A stretch of 64,000 nucleotides of DNA from Parvularcula dongshanensis (GCF_014199615.1 NZ_JACHOB010000001.1:248001-312000); one strand, 5' to 3'; shown: positions 48,607-58,650, counted from the first letter of the stretch. The notes: a model not told the origin generated them from the sequence alone. Translations and numbers: made by a program.

Positions 48607-49422
48607 CTAGGCGCGCCGCGAGGCGGGCGCGCCCGTCTGAGAGGCGAGCGCGGCGCGTCCGCGCGGCCCGCCGAAATACTCTTCGATCCAGGGGTGGTCC
48701 GACCGGCGGACCTCGTCGATGGAGCCGATCGCGATGACGCGCTTCTCGGCGAGGACCGCGACGCGGTCGCAGTCGTGATAGAGGCTGTCGAGGTCGTGGG
48801 TCACCATGAAGACGGTGAGCCCGAGGCTCTCGCGCAGAGACACGATCAGCTCGTCGAAGCGCTCGGCGCCGACGGGGTCGAGGCCCGCCGTCGGCTCGTC
48901 GAGGAAGAGGACCTGCGGGTCGAGGGCGAGGGCGCGGGCGAGCGCCGCGCGCTTTCGCATGCCGCCCGACAGCTCCGCGGGGTACTTGTCGCCCGCGTCG
49001 TCCGGCAGCCCCGCGAGGCTGATCTTCATCGCCGCGACCTCGCGCGCGAGGCTCTGGGGTACGTCGAGGTGCTCCTTGATCGGTGCCATGACGTTCTGAC
49101 GGACGGTGAGAGACGAGAAGAGCGCGCCGTCCTGGAAGAGAAGCCCGATCTCCTGATTGAGCGTCGCGCGCTCGGCCTCGGACAGGTTGACCATGTCGTG
49201 GCCGAGAAGCTCGATCGTTCCCGCCTGAGGCCTTCGGAGGCCGACGATGGCGCGCAGGAGGACCGACTTGCCCGTGCCGGATCCGCCGACGACGCCGAGG
49301 ACCTCGCCGCGCCGGACGTCGAGGTCGAGGTCGTCATGGACGGTGTAGTCGCCGAAGCGGTTGACGAGGCCGCGAACCTTGATGACCGGCTCGTCGTCCG
49401 GGGCGGAGCTGTTCGCGCTCAT
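48607..49422 (-). CDS. mlaF: MlaF-like ABC transporter ATPase
   Basis: 271 residues. Walker A GGSGTGKS, signature ELSGGMRKRAALARALALDP and Walker B VLFLDEPTAGLDPVG are intact. It drives phospholipid transport. The ATG at 49422 overlaps the mlaE stop (ATGA). The open frame extends upstream to 50610, but that is the shadow of mlaE. Confidence 0.94.
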   Translation of the reverse strand: MSANSSAPDDEPVIKVRGLVNRFGDYTVHDDLDLDVRRGEVLGVVGGSGTGKSVLLRAIVGLRRPQAGTIELLGHDMVNLSEAERATLNQEIGLLFQDGALFSSLTVRQNVMAPIKEHLDVPQSLAREVAAMKISLAGLPDDAGDKYPAELSGGMRKRAALARALALDPQVLFLDEPTAGLDPVGAERFDELIVSLRESLGLTVFMVTHDLDSLYHDCDRVAVLAEKRVIAIGSIDEVRRSDHPWIEEYFGGPRGRAALASQTGAPASRRA

Positions 49423-50564
49423 ACGTCGATCTCCATGAAGAACATGGCGAAGAGCGCGTCGATCAGGATGACGAGGAAGAGCGACTGCACGACCGCCATG
49501 GTCGTGCGGCGGCCGAGTTCTTCGGCCGAGCTCTCGACGTTCATGCCGTGATAGCAGCCGACGACCGCGATGACGAAGGCGAAGAACGGCGCCTTCACGA
49601 GCCCGACGACGAGGTTCGACACCGTGACGATCTCCTGCGTCCGGTTGACGAACAGCGCCGGCGGGATGTCGAGGGCGAGCCAGCCCGCGAGCCCGCCGCC
49701 GAGCATGCCGAGGAAGGCCGCGAGGAAGGCGAGGACCGGCAGAGTCAGGACGAGGGCCAGGACGCGCGGAATGACGAGCGCGTCGAGCGGGTTGATGCCC
49801 ATCACCCGCATCGCGTCGATCTCCTCGCGCAGCTTCATCGAGCCGATGGCAGCGGTGAAGGCGCTGCCCGACCGGCCAGCGACGAGGATCGCGGTCAGAA
49901 GCACGCCGAACTCGCGAAGGACCGAGATGCCGACGAGTTCGACGGCGAAGACCTCGGCGCCGAAGGCCGCGAGCACGGTGGCGCCCATGAAGGCGACGAC
50001 CGCGCCGATCAGGAAGGACATGAGCCCGACGATCAGCGTCGCGTCGAGCCCGGCCGATTCCATGTGGGAGACCATGGAGACCGGCCGGAAGCGGTGGGGA
50101 TGCACGAAGGTCGCGCCGATCCGCGCGGTGACCGCGCCGACGAAGCTGATGATGTTGAGCGCGTCCGACAGGACGTTCTCGGTCCCCTGGCCGATGCGCT
50201 CGAGGAGGAGAAGGACCGAGACGGGCCGCTTGCGCGGCGGGCGGCAGGTGACGGGATGACGGCTCGCCTGCTCGAGAAGCGCGGCCTGAGCGTCGCTCGC
50301 GCCGATGAAACCGTAAAGCGCATCCTTCTGCGCCTCGCCGAGCGCTTGGCGCATGGTCCGTTGCATGACCATGGCGCCCGAGGTGTCGAGGCCTTCCAGT
50401 TCGCTCAGATCGATCGAAAGCCCCTGCCCGGCCTGGCGAGAGGCGAACCGGCGGAGCTTGGCGTCGATGTCGGCGAGGCCGCATTCGAGCGTCCAGGTGC
50501 CCCGCGCGACGATGCGCGCAGCTGCCCCTTCCCCCGTCGCTTCGAAGCTCGCCATAGCCACCAT
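49419..50564 (-). CDS. mlaE: MlaE-like permease with N-terminal STAS domain
   Basis: About 381 residues. A STAS domain (about 1-115; GLSIDLSELEGLDTSGAMVMQRTM) precedes the MlaE permease (AVVAFMGATVLAAFGAEVFAVELVG, SAFTAAIGSMKLREEIDAMRVMGINPLDALVIPR). The fused STAS form is usual in alphaproteobacteria, where it replaces separate MlaB. I took the ATG at 50564; a GTG at 50582 and an ATG at 50555 are alternatives, none with a strong ribosome site. Confidence 0.92.
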   Translation of the reverse strand: MVAMASFEATGEGAAARIVARGTWTLECGLADIDAKLRRFASRQAGQGLSIDLSELEGLDTSGAMVMQRTMRQALGEAQKDALYGFIGASDAQAALLEQASRHPVTCRPPRKRPVSVLLLLERIGQGTENVLSDALNIISFVGAVTARIGATFVHPHRFRPVSMVSHMESAGLDATLIVGLMSFLIGAVVAFMGATVLAAFGAEVFAVELVGISVLREFGVLLTAILVAGRSGSAFTAAIGSMKLREEIDAMRVMGINPLDALVIPRVLALVLTLPVLAFLAAFLGMLGGGLAGWLALDIPPALFVNRTQEIVTVSNLVVGLVKAPFFAFVIAVVGCYHGMNVESSAEELGRRTTMAVVQSLFLVILIDALFAMFFMEIDV

Positions 50565-50772
50565 TGAACGCTGCGTCTCCACTCCGTGCCGTCAACTCCG
50601 CGTTCATCATGACATAGGAAGCTGAACGCCCCCTGAACGGTGCCCGCGCCGTGTGTAAGGTGTCCGAGAAACCACACCCGTAGGGCGGGAAGACCGCCGG
50701 TCCCGTTCGCCGCTAGGCATGACGAGGCCGGTCCGTCACACCGCCAGTCGCTGCCTCATCTAGGAACGCGTC

Positions 50773-53025
50773 GTGATCGAACAAAGGCTTCAGCAAAAGC
50801 TGCGTCTCCTTCTGGTCCTGCCGGCGGTGGTGGTCTTCGCGATCGCCGCCCTCGCGGTGACGACCGCCCGGCTTCCGGGCGTGCAACCGCGCGAGGGCAT
50901 CTTCGACGTCTTCGCCCGGCTCGCGCCGCGCCCGGCGAGCGACACGTCGAGCGTTGCCCTGATCGACATCGACGGGGAGAGCACGTCCCGCCTCGGCCCC
51001 TGGCCCTGGCCGCGCAGCGCGCTCGCCCGCCTCGTCACCGCCGCCGAGGAGGCCGAAGCCGCCGCCGTGGTCGTGACGGTTCCGACCGAGGGCCCCGATC
51101 CCCTCTCGCCTGAAGTCTTGGGTCGCTACTGGCTGACCGACGCGCGCGCCGGGGGCGAGGCTGCGCGTCTGATCGGCCGGCTGCCGAGCACGGACACGGC
51201 GCTCGCCGCCTCCGCGAGCGGCGTACCCACCGCGCTCGGCGTCGCGGCCGAGGCGCGGCCGACGCGCCAAGCGCCCTCCTGGCAACGCAGCGACGTCGCG
51301 GCCGCGGACTGGCTGCGCCTCGCGGGCGACCCGGCCGAGACGGTCGTCGCGCTGCCCGCCGTTCAGGCCCGGGGCGAAGTCGCACCGGCGCTCCGCAACG
51401 CGGCGACGCCCGCCGTGATCGGCCTGCCCGAAGATCGCGACGGGCGCATCCGACGCACGCCGCTGGTTTGGTCCTTGGCGGGCGCGCCCGTCCCAAGCGC
51501 AGGCTTCGCTCCCCTCGTCCTGATCGACCCCGTCGACGCCGCCGCGGCGCGGGGACGGTTCCGGGTCGGCGGCCCGCCCCTTCGGGCGCTGTCGACCGAG
51601 GGGGGCGTCGTGCCCCTCGACGGGCGGGGCGAGTTCCGGATCTGGCTGCCTGCCGACCTCGACCTGCCGAGCGTGCCCGCCTGGCGGGTGCTCGAAGGCG
51701 GCGCGCAGTGGCGTCAGTCCCTGCGCGGCCGGGCGGTCTTCATCGGCCAGTCCGTTACGCCGGACGCCCTGGTCTCGACGCCGCGCGGCCCGCTGACCGC
51801 CGCCGCCCTCCACGCCCAGCTCGCAGAGCAGCTACGCACGGGCGCCGTCCTGCGGCGGCCGGCTTGGAGCGGCGCGGCCGAAGGGTTCCTCGCGCTTCTC
51901 CTCGGCGCGCTGGCCGTCGGCGCGGCGATCTTTCTGAGCCCCTTCGTCGCCGGCACGCTGACCTTCGTCCTGTCGGCCGCGGTCGCGGCGGGCGCCTTCT
52001 TCGTCTTCCAGGGGTCCGGACTCCTCCTCGATCCCCTTCCCCCGATCTTCGCCATGGCGGGCGGTCAGCTCGCCGTCTTCGCCATGGTCGTCGGCAACAT
52101 GCTCGTCCGCGACGACGCGGTACGGGGCGCCTTCCACGGCGCGCTGCCGCCCGCGACCATGGAACGGCTCCAGGCGCGTGGCGGCGCGGGCCTCCTTCGC
52201 GGCACCCGCCGAGAGGTGACGGTGCTCGCCTGCGCGCTGCGCCTGCCCGACGCCGTCGTGCGCCGCTTCGAGGGGCGCCCGGACGACTTCGTCGGCTTCA
52301 TGGCCTCGGCGAACGACGCGCTGCGCCGGACGATCCTGTCCCATCAGGGCACGGTGGACCACGCGGAGAACGGCCAACTCCTCGCCTATTGGAACGTGCC
52401 CGAGACCTCCGCCCAGCACGTCGAGCAGGCCTGCGCCTGCGCCCTCAAGATGATCGACGACGTCAGCACGCTGTCCGAGAACGTGACCACCGCCGCCCTG
52501 GCGGGAGAGGCGTCGGTCGATCCGGGCTTCGCCGAGCTCGCGATCGAGGTCGGCATCGCCTCGGGTCCGTGCTTCGCGGGCCCCGTCGGGATCGGCGCGC
52601 GCAACCGCTACGCCGTGCTCGGCGAGGCGGTGACGCTGGCGACGAGGCTGCGGTCGCGTTCGGGCCTCTACGGCCCGGCGATCATCACGGATGACGTCGT
52701 CTTCGACACGCTTCGGCACCACTACGCCTTCTTGGACCTCGACGTCGTCAAGCTGTCCGAGAAGTCCGGCGCGCGCAGCGTGCACGGCCTCGTCGGCAAT
52801 CCCTTCCTCAAGGCGTCGAAGTCCTTCCGGCAGCTGGCCGACGCGCAGCGGGAGCTCCTCCTGTCGTGGAAAGCCGGCGACCTCTCGGGTTCTCTTCTCC
52901 AGCTGCAGCGCCTGCGCGCCCTGCCGGGCGTGCCGGAAGCCTACGTGGCGCTGTTCGAGGAGCGCATCGCCATCGCCCGCGCGGCCGGCGACGCTTGGGA
53001 GCCTGCCGACATCCTGCTCGTCTAG
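50773..53025 (+). CDS. CHASE2 sensor with degenerate class III cyclase domain
   Basis: 750 residues. An N-terminal helix precedes an extracytoplasmic CHASE2 domain (about 35-360), three helices (about 370-445), and a class III nucleotide cyclase fold (480-640). The cyclase active site is lost. The first metal Asp is Ala488 (VTVLACALR), and the GDA motif after the beta-hairpin is NGQ (533-535), losing the second metal Asp. The usual substrate Lys position reads His530. The C-terminal GIASGPCFAGPVGIGARNRYAVLGEAV is recognisable. It is probably a non-catalytic sensor. Its stop shares CTAG with the convergent MFS gene. Confidence 0.85.
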   Translation: MIEQRLQQKLRLLLVLPAVVVFAIAALAVTTARLPGVQPREGIFDVFARLAPRPASDTSSVALIDIDGESTSRLGPWPWPRSALARLVTAAEEAEAAAVVVTVPTEGPDPLSPEVLGRYWLTDARAGGEAARLIGRLPSTDTALAASASGVPTALGVAAEARPTRQAPSWQRSDVAAADWLRLAGDPAETVVALPAVQARGEVAPALRNAATPAVIGLPEDRDGRIRRTPLVWSLAGAPVPSAGFAPLVLIDPVDAAAARGRFRVGGPPLRALSTEGGVVPLDGRGEFRIWLPADLDLPSVPAWRVLEGGAQWRQSLRGRAVFIGQSVTPDALVSTPRGPLTAAALHAQLAEQLRTGAVLRRPAWSGAAEGFLALLLGALAVGAAIFLSPFVAGTLTFVLSAAVAAGAFFVFQGSGLLLDPLPPIFAMAGGQLAVFAMVVGNMLVRDDAVRGAFHGALPPATMERLQARGGAGLLRGTRREVTVLACALRLPDAVVRRFEGRPDDFVGFMASANDALRRTILSHQGTVDHAENGQLLAYWNVPETSAQHVEQACACALKMIDDVSTLSENVTTAALAGEASVDPGFAELAIEVGIASGPCFAGPVGIGARNRYAVLGEAVTLATRLRSRSGLYGPAIITDDVVFDTLRHHYAFLDLDVVKLSEKSGARSVHGLVGNPFLKASKSFRQLADAQRELLLSWKAGDLSGSLLQLQRLRALPGVPEAYVALFEERIAIARAAGDAWEPADILLV

Positions 53026-54197
53026 ACGGCCAGCGCGCCGAGCGTGCCGCCGTCCCAGCGGGACCGAAGCTTGAGCGCCAGGAGGAGGCCCCCGGCGCCC
53101 ATGCCGCCCATGAGAAGGTAGGCGGGCAGCGGCGCCTGCGCGTCGAAGAGGAGACCGGCGACCGAGGTCGCGATCCCCGTCACCGCGCCGATCCCGAAGG
53201 TCGAGATCAGCGTCATCGCCGTGGCGCGGTAGCCGTCCGGCACCGCCCGCCCGACGAACTCGATCGTGCCCAAGAAGGCGGCGGTGAAGGTGCCCGCATG
53301 AAGCACCTGAAGGACGAAGAGGACGGGAAGCGGCGGCGACAGCCCCGTCAGCGGCCAGCGGACGAGGGCGCTGAGCGCGCCGAGCGCGATGAGGAGCGCG
53401 GGGTCGATCCGCCGGAGCACGGCCTTGCCGAAGACGAGGACGCCGATCTCGAAGACGACGCCCACCGTCCAGAGCACGCCGATCAACGTCGGCGAGTAGC
53501 CGAGCGCCGACCAGTGAAGCTCCGAGAAGGCGTAGTAGACGGCGTGGCTGCCCTGGCAGAGCCCGGCCGCGGCGAGCATCAGGAGGAAGCTGCGCGAGCG
53601 GAAGAGCTGGCCCGCCTCGGCGAGGCTCGGCTTCGGCAGGGCGCCCCTTCCCGGGCGGGGCAGGACGAGCGCGACGCCGACCATGCAAAGCGCCATCGCC
53701 GCCATCCAGACGACGGTCGCGCCGTCCCCGTAAGCAGCGATGACGGCGCCGCCTCCTAGGTTCGCGAGGATGAAGGCGAAGGAGCCGATCCCGCGCGTGC
53801 GGCCGTAGTCGAGCTCCCCCGCCCTATCCGCGCGCAGCACGCTGGCGTCGGCGAGCGGGACACCGAGCCCGAAGGAGAACAAGGTCAGGACGATGCAGAC
53901 GCTCAGCGCCGTCTTCGGCAGCGGAAGGAGCAGGAAGATCGCCCCGACAGCCAGGGCCGCCGAGACGAGGCGCAGCGGCGAGCGGGGATCGCGCACGCCC
54001 TCCGCGCGGTAGGCGAGGACCGGAGCGAAGAGGAGCCGACAGGCGAGCGCGCCGCCGATCAGGAAGCCGATCTCGGACGCTTGGTAGCCGCGCGCGTCGA
54101 GCCACCCCGGAAAGAAGGGCAGCTGCACGCCGAGAAAGGCGAACTGCGCCGCGTAGTAGGCGCCGAACGCCAGCATCGGACGGGTCGAAGCGGTCAT
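53022..54197 (-). CDS. MFS transporter, HcaT/phenylpropionate-permease-like
   Basis: 391 residues with twelve predicted helices. The opening YYAAQFAFLGVQLPFFPGWLDARGYQASEIGFLIGG and the mid segment GRTRGIGSFAFILANLGGG fit the MFS_1-like (HcaT/LacY-like) subgroup. The substrate is unknown. It is divergent from cfa. Confidence 0.8.
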   Translation of the reverse strand: MTASTRPMLAFGAYYAAQFAFLGVQLPFFPGWLDARGYQASEIGFLIGGALACRLLFAPVLAYRAEGVRDPRSPLRLVSAALAVGAIFLLLPLPKTALSVCIVLTLFSFGLGVPLADASVLRADRAGELDYGRTRGIGSFAFILANLGGGAVIAAYGDGATVVWMAAMALCMVGVALVLPRPGRGALPKPSLAEAGQLFRSRSFLLMLAAAGLCQGSHAVYYAFSELHWSALGYSPTLIGVLWTVGVVFEIGVLVFGKAVLRRIDPALLIALGALSALVRWPLTGLSPPLPVLFVLQVLHAGTFTAAFLGTIEFVGRAVPDGYRATAMTLISTFGIGAVTGIATSVAGLLFDAQAPLPAYLLMGGMGAGGLLLALKLRSRWDGGTLGALAV

Positions 54198-54356
54198 GAA
54201 GGCCGAAGGGCTCGCGGAAGGTCTCGGCGCGCGCCTATAGCGCGTCGCCCGCCGGGAAAAGACGGCGCGCTGCCGACTGAATGAAGCGCTCGGCTTGGCG
54301 GCCCGGGGAGGCGCGGTTTAGGACCGCTCATCGAGGGTGAACTGAAGGCAAGTAGA

Positions 54357-55577
54357 ATGGCGTTGGATCTTCTGAACCCGCTGCTCGCGCGGTCGATCAA
54401 GCGCGGGCGGCTGACGATCGTCACGCCCGACGGCCGCGCGCGCGCGCATGGAAGCGGCGAGGGCGGCCCCCTCGTGACGGTGAAGCTGCACGACCCCCGC
54501 CTCCTCGCCGCCATCCCCCTCGCGCCGGAGCTGCGGGCGGGCGAGGCCTACATGGACGGAACGCTCACGGTCGAGGAAGGCACGCTCAGAGACTTCCTCG
54601 CCGTCTTCGGGATGAACCGGCAGAGCTTCCGCGCCGATTCGACCCAGCGCTACTTCCGCACGCTCTACAAGAAGGCGCGGCGGTTCCAGCAGGCGAACTC
54701 GCCGCTCAGGTCGCGCACCAACGTCGCGCACCACTACGACCTGTCGAACGATCTCTATCGCCTCTTCCTCGATCGGGGCCTCAACTACTCCTGCGGCTAC
54801 TGGCCGTCCGAGGACATGTCGCTCGAAGACGCGCAGACCGCGAAGCTGCGCCACATCGCCGCGAAGCTGCGTCTCTTCGACGGCGCGCGTGTCCTCGACA
54901 TCGGCTGCGGCTGGGGCTCGATGGCGATGCTGCTCGGCGAGGCCGGCTGCAACGTCGTCGGTGTGACCCTCTCCAAGGAACAGAAGGCGCTGGCGGACGA
55001 GCGGATCGCGAAGCGCGGGCTGCAGGACCGCGTCGAGATCCGCATCCAGGACTACCGGGAGGTCGAAGGCCCCTTCGACAGGATCGTCTCGGTCGGCATG
55101 TTCGAGCATGTCGGCGTGCCCCAATACGACGCCTTCTTCGGCAAGATCCGCGGCCTCCTCACCGATGACGGCGTGGCGCTGGTCCACTCGATCGGCCGCA
55201 AGGGCGGCCCGTCCGCGACGGATGCCTGGACACGCAAGTACATCTTCCCCGGAGGCTACTCGCCAGCGCTGTCCGAGACCCTGGCGGCCGTCGAGCGGTC
55301 CGGCCTGTGGGTCACCGACGTCGAGGTCTGGCGCATGCACTACGCCCATACGCTCAAGCGCTGGGGCGAGCGGTTCGAGGCCAACCGCGACAAGGCGCAG
55401 GCCATGTTCGACGAGCGCTTCTGCCGGATGTGGGAGTTCTACCTCGCTGCCTCCGAGATGGCGTTCCGGCACGGCAGCCACATGAACTTCCAGCTCCAGC
55501 TGACGCGGGAGGTGGACGCCCTCCCGCTCAGCCGGGACTACATGGGCGAGGCGGAGGCGGCCCTCGCGACGCTGTAG
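54357..55577 (+). CDS. cfa: Cyclopropane-fatty-acyl-phospholipid synthase
   Basis: 406 residues. The SAM-binding site is VLDIGCGWGSMAM, and the lipid-modifying domain carries HYDLSNDLYRLFLD, YSCGYWPS and FEHVGVPQYDAFF. It methylenates unsaturated acyl chains in membrane phospholipids, usually in stationary phase or acid stress. A non-canonical substrate or methyl product is possible, as several paralogues exist in this class. Confidence 0.9.
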   Translation: MALDLLNPLLARSIKRGRLTIVTPDGRARAHGSGEGGPLVTVKLHDPRLLAAIPLAPELRAGEAYMDGTLTVEEGTLRDFLAVFGMNRQSFRADSTQRYFRTLYKKARRFQQANSPLRSRTNVAHHYDLSNDLYRLFLDRGLNYSCGYWPSEDMSLEDAQTAKLRHIAAKLRLFDGARVLDIGCGWGSMAMLLGEAGCNVVGVTLSKEQKALADERIAKRGLQDRVEIRIQDYREVEGPFDRIVSVGMFEHVGVPQYDAFFGKIRGLLTDDGVALVHSIGRKGGPSATDAWTRKYIFPGGYSPALSETLAAVERSGLWVTDVEVWRMHYAHTLKRWGERFEANRDKAQAMFDERFCRMWEFYLAASEMAFRHGSHMNFQLQLTREVDALPLSRDYMGEAEAALATL

Positions 55578-55634
55578 GAGCGAGGGCCGCGCCTGCTAGG
55601 TGTTGGCCACGAAAGCACGGGACGGCTTCTTCTC

Positions 55635-56600
55635 ATGACCCTTCGCATCTTCATTCAGATGGACCCGATGGAGGGCGTCCAGGTCCGTGGCGACACGACC
55701 TTCGCCCTCGCGCGCGAAGCGCTGTCGCGCGGACACGAGGTCTGGACCTACGGCGCGGAGCGCCTGCGGCTCGAGGGCGGGCGGGTGACCGCCCTCGCCC
55801 ACCGGATCGAGCGGCTGACCGAGACCCAAGGCAGCCACGTCGTCTTCGACACCACCGAGGTCCGCGACCTGGGCGAAGCGGACGTGGTGCTGGTCCGCCA
55901 GGATCCGCCCTTCGACATGACCTACATCACGACGTGCCACATCCTGGAGATGCTGCCGCCCGAGGTGCTGGTCCTGAACGACCCCGCCGAGATCAGGAAC
56001 GCGCCGGAGAAGATCTTCGTGATGGCGTTCCCCGACCTCATGCCGCCAACGCTCATCACGTCGGACGAAAGCGCGATCCGCGAGTTCCGCGACCGGCACG
56101 GCGAGATCGTCGTGAAGCCGCTCTACGGCAATGGCGGGGCGGGCGTGTTCCGGCTGCGCCGCGAGGACGAGAACCTCGCGAGCCTGCTCGAGATGTTCCT
56201 CGGCGCCCCCGGCCCCTGCCGGCGGCCGGTGCCGGTGATCGCGCAGGGCTACCTTCCCGCCGTGCGGCAAGGCGACAAGCGCGTCCTCCTCGTCGACGGC
56301 GAGCCGATCGGCGCCATCAACCGCGTCCCCGCCGAGGGCGAGGCACGGTCTAACATGCATGTCGGCGGTCGCGCCGAGGCGGCGGAACTGACCGAGCGGG
56401 ACCGCGAGATCTGCACGCGGCTCGCGCCCGAGTTGAAGCGGCGGCGCCTGGTCCTGACCGGCATCGACGTGATCGGCGGCCTCATCACGGAGATCAACGT
56501 GACGAGCCCGACGGGGGTTCAGGAGCTCAAGCGCTTCGGGGGGCCTGACGTCTCCGCAGCCTTCTGGGACTGGACCGAAACCGCGGCTGCGCGCCGTTAG
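55635..56600 (+). CDS. gshB: Glutathione synthase
   Basis: 321 residues with the prokaryotic GshB N-domain (IFIQMDPMEGVQVRGDTTFALAREALSRGHEVW) and ATP-grasp motifs (EIVVKPLYGNGGAGVFRL, GGLITEINVTSPTGVQEL). It joins gamma-glutamylcysteine to glycine. It follows cfa by 57 bp on the same strand. Confidence 0.95.
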   Translation: MTLRIFIQMDPMEGVQVRGDTTFALAREALSRGHEVWTYGAERLRLEGGRVTALAHRIERLTETQGSHVVFDTTEVRDLGEADVVLVRQDPPFDMTYITTCHILEMLPPEVLVLNDPAEIRNAPEKIFVMAFPDLMPPTLITSDESAIREFRDRHGEIVVKPLYGNGGAGVFRLRREDENLASLLEMFLGAPGPCRRPVPVIAQGYLPAVRQGDKRVLLVDGEPIGAINRVPAEGEARSNMHVGGRAEAAELTERDREICTRLAPELKRRRLVLTGIDVIGGLITEINVTSPTGVQELKRFGGPDVSAAFWDWTETAAARR

Positions 56601-58213
56601 AGCCTGACCGCGGCGGCGCAGGCGGCGGGGTCGCGGAGGATGCGGACCTCGCCGAGCGGCGCGAGGGCCGGCTCATCCTCGATCATCCGGATGGTCACGC
56701 CGTTGGTCCAGCCGAAGCCGTCCTGGGTCGGGTACTCCCCGCCCCCGCCGTCCCGCGCCGTCTCGAGGTCGTACTTCTCGACCAAACGGCCGCTCTCGCA
56801 GAAACCGCGCGCGACCGTTCGGGCCCACCCCGCCTCGATCTCTTCGGCGAGCGTGTCATGGCCATAGGCCGACAGTCCCGCCGCCGCGATCCACTGATGC
56901 GGGGCCCAGCCATTGGGCGCGTCCCACTGCTCGCCCGTCTCGACCGGCGTCGGCAGCACGCCGCCCGGCGCGAGGAGGTGGCGGCGGACGGACCGCGCCG
57001 TGCGGTCGGCTTCCGCCTGTGTCGCGAGGCCGGTGAAGAGCGGATAGAGCATGGCCGCCGTCGGGCGATCCCTGACCGCGCCGGTCCGAAGGTCGTAATC
57101 GGCGAAGTAGCCGCCGTCCGAGGACCAGAGGTGCCGCCGCATCGCCGCCGAGCGCGCTTCGGCCGCGCTGGCGTAGGCGCTCGCGCAGCCCGCCTCCCCC
57201 GCGCGCGCGCAGCCCGCCGCGATCGCCTGCTCGAGGCCGTAGAGGAGCGCGTTGAGGTCGGCCGGCACGATGTTGGTGGTCTGGATCGTCGAGAGGTCGG
57301 CGGGCTCGTCCAGCCATCGTGAGGAGAAGTCCCATCCGCTCTCGGCCCCCGCCCGCAGGTCGCGATAGACCGCCTCGGGCGCGCGGCCCGACCGGGACGC
57401 GGTCTCGACGTCGTAGAGGTAGGACTCGTCGCGCGGGGCGGCGCGGTCGTCCCAGTAGCGGCTCAGCAGGCTTCCGTCGCCGAGCCGGACGGCGCGCGCC
57501 CGCGCTTCGCCTTCGTCCAGATCGTCCGCGCCCGCCATCCAGAAGGCGTGCTCCGCGCGAAGCGCCTCCAGATGCGCCGCCCATGCGGCTGCGGGATCGG
57601 CTTCGTTCAGAAGCGCGACCATGAGGTAGAGGACGGGCGGCTGGGACCGTCCGAGGTAGTAGGTCCGGTTGCCGTTCGGGATGCGGCCGTACTGCGCGAG
57701 TTCGGCCTCGAAGTTCGCGACCATGCCCTCGCGAAGCGCCCGGTCGTCGAGCCCGAGCAGCGTGAAGTAGGCGTCCCAGTAGTACGCCTCGCGGAAGCGC
57801 CCGCCCGGCACGAGGTAGGGGTTCGGCAGCGGCAGGAGCGAGCCTTGCGTTCCCCCCGTCCCCGGCCGGGTGAGGATCGGCCAAAGGAGGTCCACGTGCT
57901 GCGCCAGCGTCCTGTCCGGGGGCAAGGTCGGCGGCGCGGCGACGGCGGCGGGGGGCGCGAAGTTCGCGGCGACGAAGACGCGAAGGGTCGCTGTATCCGT
58001 CGGCGCGCCCTCGTCCTCCCAATCTTCTACGATCGCGTCCGGATCCCGCAGCGGCGTCGCGTCCGCCCAGTCCTTGGGCTCCATGACGCCGGATAGCGCC
58101 ACGGCCGCGAAGAGGTCGTCATAGACCTGCGAGGGCGCGGGGTGGTCCGCAGCGGGACCGCCCGCCGTCGCGCACGCCGCGAGGAGAAGGAGCGGAAGGA
58201 AGGGTATTCTCAT
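56597..58213 (-). CDS. treA: Trehalase (GH37) lipoprotein
   Basis: 538 residues. LLLAACATAG is a lipobox, so this is probably a periplasmic lipoprotein. Both GH37 signatures are present: PGGRFREAYYWDAYF (about 136-150) and QWDAPNGWAPHQW (about 427-439). It hydrolyses trehalose to two glucose. The ATG overlaps the stop of the upstream DUF2237 gene (ATGA), and its stop overlaps gshB by 4 bp, convergently. Confidence 0.93.
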   Translation of the reverse strand: MRIPFLPLLLLAACATAGGPAADHPAPSQVYDDLFAAVALSGVMEPKDWADATPLRDPDAIVEDWEDEGAPTDTATLRVFVAANFAPPAAVAAPPTLPPDRTLAQHVDLLWPILTRPGTGGTQGSLLPLPNPYLVPGGRFREAYYWDAYFTLLGLDDRALREGMVANFEAELAQYGRIPNGNRTYYLGRSQPPVLYLMVALLNEADPAAAWAAHLEALRAEHAFWMAGADDLDEGEARARAVRLGDGSLLSRYWDDRAAPRDESYLYDVETASRSGRAPEAVYRDLRAGAESGWDFSSRWLDEPADLSTIQTTNIVPADLNALLYGLEQAIAAGCARAGEAGCASAYASAAEARSAAMRRHLWSSDGGYFADYDLRTGAVRDRPTAAMLYPLFTGLATQAEADRTARSVRRHLLAPGGVLPTPVETGEQWDAPNGWAPHQWIAAAGLSAYGHDTLAEEIEAGWARTVARGFCESGRLVEKYDLETARDGGGGEYPTQDGFGWTNGVTIRMIEDEPALAPLGEVRILRDPAACAAAVRL

Positions 58214-58575
58214 TGCCGCCCCGACGCATGAGCCTTCAGGTCCTCGAGCCTGACCGCGTCCAGCGAGCGCTCATGGCAGGCGTCGAGCACCACCGGCGGG
58301 GCGAGCCCCGCCGCACGCGCCTCTTCCCAACGGCCCGCACACAGGCACCAACGGTCGCCCTCCTTGAGCCCGGGAAAGCCGAACTCGGGCCTCGGCGTCA
58401 TCAGGTCGTTTCCCTTCTCCGCCGAGAAGCGCAGGAACTCGTCCGTCACCACCGCGCAGACCGTATGGCTGCCCGCGTCCCGCGGTCCCGTCTCGCACGA
58501 TCCGGTCCGGGTGAACCCCGTCATCGGATCGCACCCGCAGACCGCCAGGGTTTCGCCCAGAACGTTCCTCGCCAT
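58210..58575 (-). CDS. DUF2237 family protein
   Basis: 121 residues from the ATG at 58575. It carries the family features NVLGETLAVCGCDPMTGFTRTGSC, HTVCAVVTDEFLRFS and GDRWCLCAGRWEEA, with paired cysteines that may bind metal. The function is unknown. It is translationally coupled to trehalase. The longer open frame to 59439 is antisense of the hemolysin III gene. Confidence 0.85.
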   Translation of the reverse strand: MARNVLGETLAVCGCDPMTGFTRTGSCETGPRDAGSHTVCAVVTDEFLRFSAEKGNDLMTPRPEFGFPGLKEGDRWCLCAGRWEEARAAGLAPPVVLDACHERSLDAVRLEDLKAHASGRQ

Positions 58576-58650
58576 ATCAGTTCCCCTTATAGTCAGGGTG
58601 AACCTATGTCGTCTCGCATCGATGGCACGCCCCGTGCTACCTAACGGAGC

